Of a stretch of DNA of 64,000 nt, positions 54,112-63,716 are shown piece by piece. The first letter of the stretch is position 1; every line of letters starts with the position of its first letter. The stretch lies in NCBI GenBank assembly GCA_963734395.1, contig CAVTGY010000002.1, positions 62,001-126,000 on the forward strand, given 5' to 3'. This stretch comes from Bog-756 sp963734395 (GTDB taxonomy: Bacteria > Actinomycetota > Acidimicrobiia > Acidimicrobiales > RAAP-2). A program made the translations under genes and the position numbers. The notes beneath the pieces were generated by a model. It worked only from the letters and a program-made list of their open reading frames with translations. It made no database searches and was not told where the DNA came from.

Positions 54112-55335
54112 ATGGGCAACAATGAGTGGATGCCGAACGCAGTGATCGTCGACGTGGTCCGGACCCCGGTGGGCAAGAAGAACGGCCGCCTCTCTGGCTG
54201 GCACGCCGTCGACCTGGCCGCCCAACCCCTCCGGTGGCTACTCGAACGGAACGACCTCGACCCGACACTGGTCGAGGATGTGGTCTACGGCTGCACCATG
54301 ACGGTGGGGGAGCAGGCCATGAACATCGGCCGCAACGCGGCGCTGGCCGCCGGCTTTCCCGACACCGTGCCCGGAACCACCGTCGATCGGCAGTGTGGCT
54401 CGGCGCAACAGGCGGTCCACTTCGCCGCCCAGGCGGTGATGTCCGGGGCCATGGACGTGGTGATCGCCGGCGGTGTCGAGGCGATGAGCCGGGTGCCGAT
54501 CGGGTCGACCACCGATCACGGGCCGGGGGACGCCTACGGACCGACCGTGCACGAGCGGTTCGAGTTCGTCCATCAGGGTTTGTCCGCCGAGGCGATCGCC
54601 ACTCGGTGGAAGATCAGCCGCGAGGCGATGGACCGGTTCGCCCTCCAATCCCATGACCGGGCCGCACGGGCTATCGCCGAAGGTCGGTTCGACGACGAGA
54701 TCGTGCCGTTGGCGACCCGGCGGGCGCATCTCGAGGGGAAGGTGGCCCAGGCGGGAAGCGACGAAGGGGATCCGGGTGGCGAGGGTCCGCTGGCCTTCGA
54801 CGAGGGTGTCCGGGCCGATTCCACCTACGAGAAGCTGGCGTCGCTCCCCCCGTGCTTCGTCGAGGGCGGCCTTGTCACCGCAGCCACCTCCTCCCAGATC
54901 TCCGACGGCGCCGCCGCTGCCCTGATCATGTCCGAGGAGCGAGCAGTCCAACTTGGCTTGCGCCCCCGGGCCCGGTTCCACACCTTTGCCGTCGCGGCCA
55001 ACGACCCGGTCATCATGTTGACCGCGCCCATCCCCGCCACTTCCCTGGTGTTGGCCAAGTCCAAGCTCTCCCTCGAGGACATCGATCTGGTCGAGATCAA
55101 CGAAGCCTTCGCCTCGGTGGTGCTGGCGTGGGCCAAGGAGCACCATCCGGACATGGAGAAGGTCAACGTCAACGGGGGCGCCATCGCCATCGGTCATCCG
55201 ACCGGCGGATCCGGGGCCCGGTTGTTGGCCACCCTGGTCAACGAGATGGAGCGCACCGGGGCCCGCTACGGCCTCCAGACCATGTGCGAGGGCGGGGGCC
55301 AGGCCAACGCCACCATCATCGAGAGGCTCGGCTAG
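54112..55335 (+). CDS. acetyl-CoA acyltransferase (thiolase), FadA5/FadA6-like
   Basis: Thiolases cleave 3-ketoacyl-CoA. The 407-residue protein has AVIVDVVRTPVGKKNGRLSG, the acyl-accepting Cys in TTVDRQCGSAQQAVHFAAQA, ATSSQISDGAAAALI, VEINEAFASVVLAWAKEHHP, the His in NGGAIAIGHPTGGSG, and the second Cys in TMCEGGGQANATIIERLG. From memory the wording is close to mycobacterial FadA5, which acts on the steroid side chain. In-frame ATG 54130 (MPNAVIVDVVRTPVG) is the more typical start. It is controlled together with the divergent ACAD pair, by inference. Confidence 0.92.
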   Translation: MGNNEWMPNAVIVDVVRTPVGKKNGRLSGWHAVDLAAQPLRWLLERNDLDPTLVEDVVYGCTMTVGEQAMNIGRNAALAAGFPDTVPGTTVDRQCGSAQQAVHFAAQAVMSGAMDVVIAGGVEAMSRVPIGSTTDHGPGDAYGPTVHERFEFVHQGLSAEAIATRWKISREAMDRFALQSHDRAARAIAEGRFDDEIVPLATRRAHLEGKVAQAGSDEGDPGGEGPLAFDEGVRADSTYEKLASLPPCFVEGGLVTAATSSQISDGAAAALIMSEERAVQLGLRPRARFHTFAVAANDPVIMLTAPIPATSLVLAKSKLSLEDIDLVEINEAFASVVLAWAKEHHPDMEKVNVNGGAIAIGHPTGGSGARLLATLVNEMERTGARYGLQTMCEGGGQANATIIERLG

Positions 55336-55390
55336 GTACCCACGGGTTCTGGTCGGGGTGTGTCGCCGGGCGACCACGCCGTCGACGGCG

Positions 55391-58300
55391 TCAGGAGGGA
55401 TCGGCGCCCTGGTCCAGGAAGAGCCTCTTGTTGAAGTCGACCCGATCGGCCCGGGTGGGGCGGGACATCAGGTAGCCCTGGTAGAGGTCGCATCCGAGCT
55501 CGGTGACCCGCTGCAGCTGGATCGGGGTCTCCACCCCTTCGGCCAGCACCACCAGGCCGAGCGCCTTGCTCAACTGGACGATGGCGGCGACGATTGCCTC
55601 GTCGTTCTCGAACGTCCCCAGCCCGTCGACGAATGACTTGTCGATCTTGAGGATCTTGACCGGGAAGCGCTTGAGCTGGGCCAGTGACGAGTACCCGGTG
55701 CCGAAGTCGTCGATGGCCAGGCCGACCCCCATCTCATGGATGCCGCCGAGCATGGCGATGGTGGCCGAGGTGTCGCTCATCAGCATGCTCTCGGTGACCT
55801 CCATCACCAGCGCCTCGGCCGGAAGGCCGGAATCGTTCAGTGCGGCCGAGATGGTCTCCAACAGCTCGGGATCGCTCAGCTGGTGGGCTGACAGGTTGAC
55901 GGTGATGTAGGCATCCTGGGCGCCGGACAGTTCCTTGCGCCAGGTGGCCATGGTCTTGCACGCCTCCCGCAGCACCCACCGACCGAGCGAGAAGATGAGG
56001 TCGGTCTCCTCGGCGAACGGGATGAACTCCATCGGGCCCAACAGGCCTCGCGACGGGTGGTGCCAACGGACCAGCGCCTCCATGGCCACGATCCGGTCGT
56101 CGCGTACCGACGCGATCGGCTGGTAGTGCACGGCCATCTCGTTGTGATCGATCGAGTGGCGAAGGTCGTCGTAGATCTCGAGTCGGGCGACCGACTTGGC
56201 CCGGAGCGACTCGTCGAACACCTCGACCCGGCTGCGCCCCTTGTCCTTGGCCTGGAACATGGCCACGTCGGCCTGCTGGAGGATGTCCTGGGCGGACTGC
56301 CGACCCCTCATCACGAACGACACCCCGACACTGGAGGTGACCACCACGTTGCGGCCGGCCGAGAGCTGGACCGGCTCGGACAGCAACCGGGAATACTCGG
56401 TGGCCAGGGAAACCGCGACATTGACATCGTGGACATTGCGGCAAAGGACGACGAACTCGTCGCCCGAGAAACGGCTGACAACGTCGCCGCCGCGTACGGC
56501 CGACTTGAACCTCTGGGCCAGAGCCAACAGCACCTCGTCGCCACTGGCGTGGCCGAAGGAGTCGTTGACCAGTTTGAAGCGGTCGAGGTCGATGAACAGC
56601 ACCGCCAGGTTGGTTCCCCGCTGCATCGACACCAGCAGCTCGCGCTCGAGCTCGTCGTTGAAGAGGGAACGGTTGCCGAGCCCGGTGAGGGAGTCGTGAT
56701 AGGCCAGCCAGTGGAGCTGGGCTTCGGCCGCCTTGCGGTCGGTCACGTCGGTGAACGAGCACACCACCATCGGCACGTCGACCTGGCCGGCGCCGGAGAG
56801 GAGCCGCGAGCTGAGCGACAGCCATTGGCGCTTGCCCGTACCGTCGGTGACCCCGACGGTGACGTCGTCCTGGGACTCGCCGGTGATCAAGCGTCTGCGC
56901 GTGGGGGAACATCTCCGCCGACAGGGGGTGTCCGTTGGATTCGATGGCGATGGAGGACCCGGTGAAGATCTGGTGTCCGCTTCCGGCCGCCAGCCGCTTG
57001 CCCAGGATGCGGGAGGCCGCCTCGTTGTGGGCGCTGACGTTGCCGAACTCGTCGAACAGCACGATGCCTTCGCTGAGGGAGGCCACCACCGCCTCGTAGC
57101 GCTCTTCGGCGGCCCGGCGCCCCGCCTCGGCCTGACGGGCATCGGTGAGCTCGGTGCACACCACCACCCAGCCAGACGGTTGGAGCTCGTCGTCGATGAG
57201 CGGGTCGATGGAGACCAGGACGTTGACCTCCGAGCCGTCCTTGCGGCGGTGGGTTCGCTGGCCGCGCTCGAGCACTGCGGCGCTGTCGGTGCGGTTGGCG
57301 GTGACCACCGCGCCGATGGAAAGGCCGACCACCTCATCCTCTGTCCACCCGTAAATGGCCTGGGCCGCCTCGTTCCAGCTCTCGATGGACCCGTCGGCCT
57401 CGATACCGATGATCGCATCCGAGACATGGGCGACCAGGCTGGCACGGTAGCGGTCGGCCGCCTCGGCCGCTCTGCGTTCGGACATGTCACGGGCGATGAC
57501 CTGGTAGGCGGGCTCGCCGGCCCAGCTGGTCCGAATGCTGGTGATCTCCATCATCTTGACGTCGCCGGTGGGCAGCACGAACCGGACCTCGCCGTGCTCG
57601 AAGAACTGCCCCGGCTCGGTGAGCTGGGCCAGGCGCTCGGCGATGTCGGCGAGGTCGGCGGGGTCGGTGAAATCGGTGATCGAGGCGCCGTAGTAGTCGG
57701 CGAATGCCTGGGCGTACTCCTCGTCGGTTTGCGCACCGATCATTCGGCGCCATGGCCCGGTTCCCGTAGACGAATCGCCCGTTCTGGTGGACGAACACCA
57801 CGTCGGGGGAGACCTCGGTGAGCAGCCGGTAGCGGTCGACCAGCTCGCCGAGCTCCCGTTCGAATCGCTGCTGCGCGGTGATGTCGACCACCACTCCGAC
57901 GTAGAAGACGTGATGGTCGTCGGATGGAGACGCGATCACCGGAGCGGCATGGGTGAGGCGCGGACCACCACGTTGTGGACGATCCCGTCGGGACAGCGGA
58001 CGTCCACGGTGAGGTCGAACTCGGCCGGGGGAACGCCGTGGCGGATGGGGGCCAGGATGGGGGCCAGCAGTTCTTCGCCGGTGTCGACCCCGGTGGGGAA
58101 GGTCGAGACCGTGCCGGATCGGTCCACGTCTCACGTCGGTTTGGGCCCGGATTGGTCAGCCGAGCGGAGCCGTCGACGGGTCGCCGAGCACGGTGAAGCC
58201 GCGGATCCCTTCCTCGAATCCGAACAGCTCGCTCGATCGGGTACGACCAGATGACCTCGTCGGTCGCCGTGTCATAGACCCAGGTCACCGACTGGAACTG

Positions 58301-58427
58301 GTTCTCGGCGAGCTGCGACCGCCTCGGACAGCTCGTAGGCACGTTCGCCGAGGGCGGTCTCGTCGAGCTCGATCCGATCGAACGACACCCTCGAGCCGCG
58401 TTCGCCGAAGCTGCTCGCAGTGGCCAT
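55391..58427 (-). CDS. PAS(x4)-GGDEF-EAL cyclic di-GMP protein, six frame breaks
   Basis: The protein starts MATASSFGERGSRVSFDRIE. Sensor repeats follow: SVTWVYDTATDEVIWSYPIE, RYRLLTEVSPDVVFVHQNGR, SDAIIGIEADGSIESWNEAA, and LSEGIVLFDEFGNVSAHNEA. The GGDEF domain has LAYHDSLTGLGNRSLFNDEL and RFSGDEFVV (SGDEF variant). The EAL domain has AMEALVRW, NLSAHQL, MEVTES, IDDFGTGYSS, KIDKSFV, AEGVET and YQGYLMSRP, so the phosphodiesterase site is complete. Breaks lie near 58310, 58232, 58130, 57965, 57748 and 56895; corrected length is about 1011 codons. No membrane helix is seen. The diguanylate cyclase activity is uncertain because of the SGDEF form. Confidence 0.85.
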
Positions 58428-58469
58428 AGACCTCAGGTATCGGCTGTTTGGGAGCCCACCTTTAGCCTG

Positions 58470-58493
58470 GTCAGCGCCTGATCAGGCGCTGAC
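58470..58493. promoter_or_regulatory. 24-bp perfect palindrome upstream of the c-di-GMP gene
   Basis: Each half is GTCAGCGCCTGA read inward, giving 12+12 bp with no mismatch. It is 43-66 bp upstream of ATG 58427 and about 75 bp after the stop of the ketoacyl synthase gene on the same strand. It can be an operator, or a terminator stem of up to 10 bp with a 4-base loop; there is no T-run after it. Confidence 0.6.
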
Positions 58494-58568
58494 ATCGACC
58501 GGCATCGGGCGGTGCTCGCCAGGTGGGTGCCCTACCTGACGTGCCGTGAGCCGGCCCTGGGTGCTACC

Positions 58569-59806
58569 TCAATTCCAGGGCGACTCGCCGGGTTCTGCGA
58601 TGACCATGGCCGTGTTGTAGCCCCCCAAGCCCGAGGGACGACTTCATCACCAAGCCGGGCATCCGTGGCGTCCTGCCGTTGACCAGCTTGGGATGGCCGG
58701 GCGCCACCTGGGGTGGAGCAGGAACGAATCCGGTCTGGAACGAGTAGATGGTCGCCAGCGTCTCCACCGCGGCGGCGGCCGACTGGCAGTGGCCGACCAG
58801 TGGTTTGACCGAGAAGATTCCGGCGGCATCGGGGAACAGCTCATCGAGCGCCCTCATCTTCGGCCGCATCACACAGGGCGGTTCCCGGCCCATGGGCGTT
58901 GAGATAGGCGACGTCGTTGGGATTGATCCCGGCATTGGCTATCGCCAACCGGAAGCAGCGAAGTATCTCGGCAAAATCGGGGGCGATCGCCGCTGAATGG
59001 TAGCCGTCCATGGTCATGGCGCCGCCGAGGATCGACGCATAGGAACCGGCAGTGTTGTTCGAGAGCACCATGGCCACCGCGGCTTCGCCGCCGACAAAGC
59101 CCCGGCTGCCCTCCTGGAACGGACGACAGCCTTCGAAGGCGGGTGCGTCGAGGACACAAGCGCCCAGATCGTTGAAGGCCCGCAGGTGCTGGGGGATGCC
59201 GGAGACATCGGTGGCCAGCAGGATCACGTCGGACACGATGCCCGCATCCAGCCACGCCCTGGCGGTGATCATCCCCGCGCTGGCGCTGGCGCACATGGCA
59301 GAAACCGACATGGTCGGACCGTGGAAATCGAACTCCTTCATCACCATGGTCAAGCAGGTGGAAGGCATCATGTTTATCCACGTCTTGGGCCGGATCCGGC
59401 TCTCGCCGGACTTGTACAATTCGCTCCACATTTCGACGTCACCCTTTTCGACGCCGTGGATCAGTCCGACCACCGGTCCGGGTTTCCATCCCCGGGCCAG
59501 GGCGTCGGTGACCGCTTCCCGTGCGGCAAAGCGCACCGACCGGGTGAACCGGCTGGGTCCGTCGCTCCGGTCGCCTTCGTCGGAGATCGTCGAGATGTAG
59601 CACTGGCCTCCCTTGACGTAACCGTCGAGGCCGGTGACCAGTTTGACCGCGCTCTCACCGACCAGGAACCCGTCCCAGAGGTGCTTGGCTCCCCATCCGT
59701 AGCCGGTCACCGCGCCCACCCCGACGATGCTGGTGAGAAGATCGTGCCGGCTCTTGCCGGAATATGATTCGGCCGCTTGGAACGGTGCAGGATCCGACAT
59801 CAGCAC
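58569..59806 (-). CDS. stand-alone beta-ketoacyl synthase, two frameshifts
   Basis: The protein starts MLMSDPAPFQAAESYSGKSR and has a KAS-type fold. The nucleophile Cys is in MSVSAMCASASAGMITARAW, the first His in LNAHGPGTALCDAAEDE (HGPGT instead of the common HGTGT), and the second His in FSVKPLVGHCQSAAAAVETL. Extra bases occur near 58850 (AAEDE should continue MRALDELFPDAAGI) and near 58620 (SLGLGG should continue YNTAMVIAEPGESPWN). Corrected length is 412 codons. No acyl carrier protein, ketoreductase or acyltransferase is adjacent; two P450 genes are next to it. The product is unknown. Confidence 0.82.
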
Positions 59807-59838
59807 TCCTCAGAATCAGGTCAATCAAATGGACCGAT

Positions 59839-60018
59839 ATGTCCTTGCCAGGGCGCATCGATCTCGGTTGGGCCGGGGCAGTTGAAGCAGGTAGAAGAAC
59901 CACGATTATTGCCGACTTGGAGGCGATACACAATAGGCTCAATCTTGCCCCCCAAATGGACCGCTCCTTTCCATGTTTTCAGTCTGAGATCAACGGTTTG
60001 CTCGATGATGCAAGCTAA
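59839..60018 (+). CDS. possible small protein upstream of the P450 gene
   Basis: A 59-codon ORF starts MSLPGRIDLGWAGAVEAGRR and ends FQSEINGLLDDAS, 12 bp before the P450 ATG. The composition looks protein-like and the gap is lower in GC than elsewhere, but I recognise no family. The repeat CAAATGGACCG occurs in the region twice (59826-59836 and 59953-59963). It may be a real leader or partner gene, or chance. Confidence 0.3.
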   Translation: MSLPGRIDLGWAGAVEAGRRTTIIADLEAIHNRLNLAPQMDRSFPCFQSEINGLLDDAS

Positions 60019-60030
60019 GATGCGCCGCAA

Positions 60031-61227
60031 ATGTCGAGTTCCTTGACGCTGTATTCCGGCGATTCCTTACACGTGGTGAGGGGCCTCGGTCTCCAACTGT
60101 GGGACGAGGAATCGGAACGCCTGATTGAGAGCCGGCTGCCTTCGTGGGGCCCTCAAGACGACAACCTGTGGGGTCCGGGGGAAACCGTCCATGGCATCAC
60201 CCGGTACGAGGACTGCCGACAGGCAATATCCAGGACCGAGTTGGAATCGCAGATCGACAACAGCAATCTGCAACAGAGCAGCTCCAATCTGCTGTTTCTC
60301 GACGGCGACGCCCACACTCGCATTCGCACAATCGTAAGCGGCGCCATTCCCAGCTGGAAGTCGACCGCTGCTTCCTCCCGCCGTTTCACCGAGCATCTCT
60401 TGCGAGGATTGCCCGCCGATGCGGCAATCGATCTGGTGAATGACTTCGCCGTGCCCATAGCCGAGAACACCGCGTGTTCTGTGCTCGGTCTCGGTAACGA
60501 TGAGCCCGGCCGCCTGGCACCGGTCCTGGCCGCCATCACCGGTCTCTTCGATCCCGGCTCTGATCCGTCCACCCTGGCCATGTCAAGACAGGCGGGAACG
60601 GAGCTGTTGTCCCGTCTTCGACTGATCGTGCGTCAAAAGAGCTATGGGTGCGGTTCTGCTCTGGACCTGCTAAATCAAGCGAGATTGTCCGGTGAGCTGT
60701 CCATCCGGGAGATGCTCGCTTCCTCCATCATGCTGGCTCACGCCTCGTACCAGAATTCGATGAACCTGCTCAGTTTTGCGTCGCTGGAGACCATTTCCAA
60801 CCCCGATGCACGTGCCGCCATCACCCAGGGGAGTCCCGCGGAGCAGCGGAGCTGCGTGGAAGAGCTGCTCCGACTGGGATCCCCGGCCCGATTCCTCATC
60901 CGCCGGGCCAGCGAGGACTTGACCATCGGCAGCACTGCAATCGGCAAGGGCGAGATCGTCATTCTGGCCATCGGGATGGCCAACCGGGACCCGGATGTCT
61001 TTCCCAATCCCGATGAGTTCGACGGGTCGCGGAGGCGGACCACCCACTTGGCATTCGGATCAGGGGCCCACGCCTGCCTGGGTGCCGCTCATGCCAAGGC
61101 GACGACGCTGGCGGCACTGCGTGGTCTGGCCGGCCGGTACCGAACGGTGGCCTTCGAATCGATCACCTGGGGATCGAACTTGGTGATGTACGGCCCGGTC
61201 AGCCTCAGCGTCCGTCTCCGCGAGTGA
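60031..61227 (+). CDS. atypical cytochrome P450 lacking the I-helix acid-alcohol pair
   Basis: The 398-residue protein has the heme-Cys loop LAFGSGAHACLGAAHAKATT, the K-helix ExxR in CVEELLRLGSPARFLIRRAS, and MANRDPDVFPNPDEFD. The I-helix reads SSIMLAHASYQNSMNLLS, so the usual A-G-x-(D/E)-T that activates oxygen is replaced by A-H-A-S-Y-Q. That occurs in P450s with non-standard roles, such as peroxygenases or carrier-protein partners. The substrate is unknown. It is divergent from the ketoacyl synthase and convergent with a normal P450. The frame is intact. Confidence 0.85.
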   Translation: MSSSLTLYSGDSLHVVRGLGLQLWDEESERLIESRLPSWGPQDDNLWGPGETVHGITRYEDCRQAISRTELESQIDNSNLQQSSSNLLFLDGDAHTRIRTIVSGAIPSWKSTAASSRRFTEHLLRGLPADAAIDLVNDFAVPIAENTACSVLGLGNDEPGRLAPVLAAITGLFDPGSDPSTLAMSRQAGTELLSRLRLIVRQKSYGCGSALDLLNQARLSGELSIREMLASSIMLAHASYQNSMNLLSFASLETISNPDARAAITQGSPAEQRSCVEELLRLGSPARFLIRRASEDLTIGSTAIGKGEIVILAIGMANRDPDVFPNPDEFDGSRRRTTHLAFGSGAHACLGAAHAKATTLAALRGLAGRYRTVAFESITWGSNLVMYGPVSLSVRLRE

Positions 61228-61228
61228 G

Positions 61229-61252
61229 GCGGGGTCGAGTGCTCGCCCCCGC
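61229..61252. terminator. possible bidirectional terminator
   Basis: Arms GCGGGG (61229-61234) and CCCCGC (61247-61252) with a 12-base loop fill the 25-bp gap between the convergent P450 stop codons. No T-run is present. Confidence 0.4.
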
Positions 61253-62514
61253 TCATCCGCCCATGGACACCGGGAGTGCTTTCATGCCCCGGAAGATGAT
61301 GTTGGACTTGTAGGCAACGTCGTCGGTGGCGAGGGCGAGCTTTGGTGCTCGCCGCAGCAGCGAGGTCAGCGCCACGTTCGCCTGCATCCTGGCCAGTGGA
61401 GCACCCAGGCAGTGGTGGATCCCGAACCCCAACCCCAGGTGGTTGTTGGGGCTCCGGGTGACATCGAAGCGCTCCGCGTCTTCGAACTGGGTCGAGTCGT
61501 GATTGGCCGACGCGATCAGCAGCATGGCGAAGTCGCCGGCGGCGAACTCGGTGCCACCGAACTCGCAGTCCTCGGTGAACGTCCTGGTGGTGAGTTGCAC
61601 CGGCGAGACAAAGCGCATCATCTCCTCGATGCCGGTCCGGTGCACACCGGCATCGGAGCGGAATCTGGCCAGCTGGTCGGGGTTGCGCAAGAGGGCCAGA
61701 ATCCCACCGGAGAGAAGGTTGACGGTGGTCTCGTGGCCGGCGACCAACAACAGGATCGAGGTCGACATCATCTCGGTCTCGCGTCAACACCTCGCTGCCG
61801 TCCTTCACCTCGATCAACCTGCTGATCAGGTCTGGGCCCGGTGACTTCCTCCGTTCGGCCAGCAGTTCGAAGAAGTACTGGGCGAACTGCATCACCGCTT
61901 CACCCCGCGCCTCGATGATCTCGTCGGTCAGGAGGAAGTCGGGATCGAGCCCTTGGGCCAGTGCCGCGGACCAGACCTTGAACCGGTCGTGATCGGCCAC
62001 CGGGACGCCAAGCAGGTCGCAGATGACCCGCACCGGAAGTGGATGGGTGAACTCGGTCATCAGGTCGACGTCGCCGGCGTCAACGATGGCGTCGAGCAGA
62101 TCGTCGACCACTTTCTGGGTCTGATCCTGTAGCGACTGCACCACCTTGGGGGTGAACGCAGCGGCCACCAGGCCGCGTAGACGAGTGTGGTCGGGCGGAT
62201 CTCGGAAGATGAACGGTCTGAGGGCCACCGCGCCGACTGTCTTCGGGTCTCTCCTCGCGGGTCGGCGCTCGACGAAATCGTTCCGGAATTCCCCCTTCGT
62301 CCATGTTCATGCTGTCCGAACTGGCACGGCGGTCTCTCAGGACGGCGAGGCAGTCGGCGTGACGGGCGAGCACCCAAAAACCCATCTCGTTGCGATGGAT
62401 CGGTGCCCGCTCCCGGAGTTCGGCATACAGGGGAAACGGATCGCTCGCCCACTGGGGATCCAGCGGATCGAAGACGGGTTGATCGGATGTCGGTTCCACC
62501 GCTGACGAGGTCAT
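61253..62514 (-). CDS. cytochrome P450, two frameshifts
   Basis: The protein starts MTSSAVEPTSDQPVFDPLDP and has the normal bacterial class I P450 features. These are FRDPPDHTRLRGLVAAAFTP, the I-helix ILLLVAGHETTVNLLSGGIL, the ExxR in IEEMMRFVSPVQLTTR, and the heme loop LGFGIHHCLGAPLARMQANV. One extra g near 62290 (MDEGE should continue FRNDFVERRPARRDPK) and one near 61780 break the frame. Corrected length is 420 codons. It needs ferredoxin and reductase partners, which are not nearby. The substrate is unknown; a role in the neighbouring steroid-type degradation or with the ketoacyl synthase is possible. Confidence 0.87.
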
Positions 62515-62626
62515 CGGCGAGTCATGCTATCCGTCACCATTGCTGACAGGGGGTTGTGCGGCCGGCAACCGGTGTCCTGGCCGGCCGATCCGGCGTGGAG
62601 GGCAACAACAGCGTGGACGACCCCAT

Positions 62627-63716
62627 TTACGACGACCTCGGGGCGGCTTGTCCCAACCGGTCGAGCACGGCGGTGGCCTCATCGATGACCCGCCCGATCA
62701 GTTCGGCGACGGTCGGCAGTTCGTCGATGCTCCCCACCACCTGGCCGGTCGGGAGCACGCCGACGTCGGTGCGGCCATCGACCAGCGCAGCCTTGGTCAT
62801 CATGGGGGCGTTGGCGGCCATCACCACCTGGGGCCAGGAGAGCTCGTTGCCGTGCTTGAGGGCTCGTCCCTCTTTCAGCAGGGAGAGCAGCGAGGTATCC
62901 GTCTGCTGGCGAAAGGCGCGGGCGTTGAGGTACGACCGGGGCAGGTTGCGCAACCAGCTCGATCGTTCGAGCCGGTCGACCAGCGCGGTGCGGATGACCC
63001 GTTGGGGGGCTCCGTCCACCGCGGTGGACACCACGGTGCCGGTCACCGGTGTGCCCAGGTAGACCTGCTTGACCGGGTCGGGAACCCGGCTCTCTTGGGT
63101 GAGCAGGAAGCGGGTGCCCATGGCGATCCCGTCGGCGCCGTAGGCGAGCGCGGCCACCAGGCCTCGACCGTCGAAGAATCCACCGGCGGCGATCACCGCC
63201 ACGTCGTCGCCCACCGCGTCCACCACCGCCGGGGTCAGCAACGACGTCGGCACCGACCCGGTGTGCCCGCCGCCTTCGCCGCCCTGGGCGATGACCGCGT
63301 CGACACCCCACTCCGGCCACCTTCTCCGCGTGCACGACGGGCCCCGATGGTCGGCATGACCACCAGGCCGGCCTGGCGGCAACGGGCGACCAACTCGGGG
63401 TTGGGGGCCTGGGCAAAGCTGGCCACCCTCACTCCGTTGTCGATCATCAGCGCCACACGCTCCCCGACGTCGTCGGCGTCGGTGCGCATGTTCACCCCGA
63501 AGGGCTTGTCGGTGCGCGAGCGGACGTCGGCGATGGCGGTGACCAGCTCCGGGTAGGTCATGGTGGTCGAGGCCAGAATGCCCAGTCCCCCGGCCTCGGC
63601 CGTGGCCGCCACCAGCCGGGGGCCGGCCACCCAGCCCATGCCGGTCTGGACGATCGGATACCGAACGCCGACCAGCCGGCAGAACCGGGTGTTGAGGGGG
63701 GACCGGATGCGGTCAA
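62627..63716 (-). CDS. ipdC: IpdC-like flavoprotein (nitronate monooxygenase family), three indels
   Basis: This is an FMN TIM-barrel protein: LVGVRYPIVQTGMGWVAGPR, STTMTYPELVTAIADVRSRT, VDAVIAQGGEGGGHTGSVPT, and the phosphate-binding VIAAGGFFDGRGLVAALAYG. Its start (TTG 63716) overlaps the stop of the CoA-transferase-like gene as TTGA. In mycobacteria the family member IpdC stands directly beside IpdAB and works on the last two steroid rings, and this order supports the same call. A base is missing near 63700 and extra bases occur near 63347 and 63320; corrected length is 363 codons. A plain nitronate monooxygenase is the alternative. Confidence 0.78.

Noticed and set aside
55391..58427. The c-di-GMP gene and the CAP-repeat gene as pseudogenes
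   Set aside because: All domains and catalytic motifs survive with no in-frame nonsense codons after indel repair, and indels of the same kind break essential genes, so sequence error is the simpler reading.
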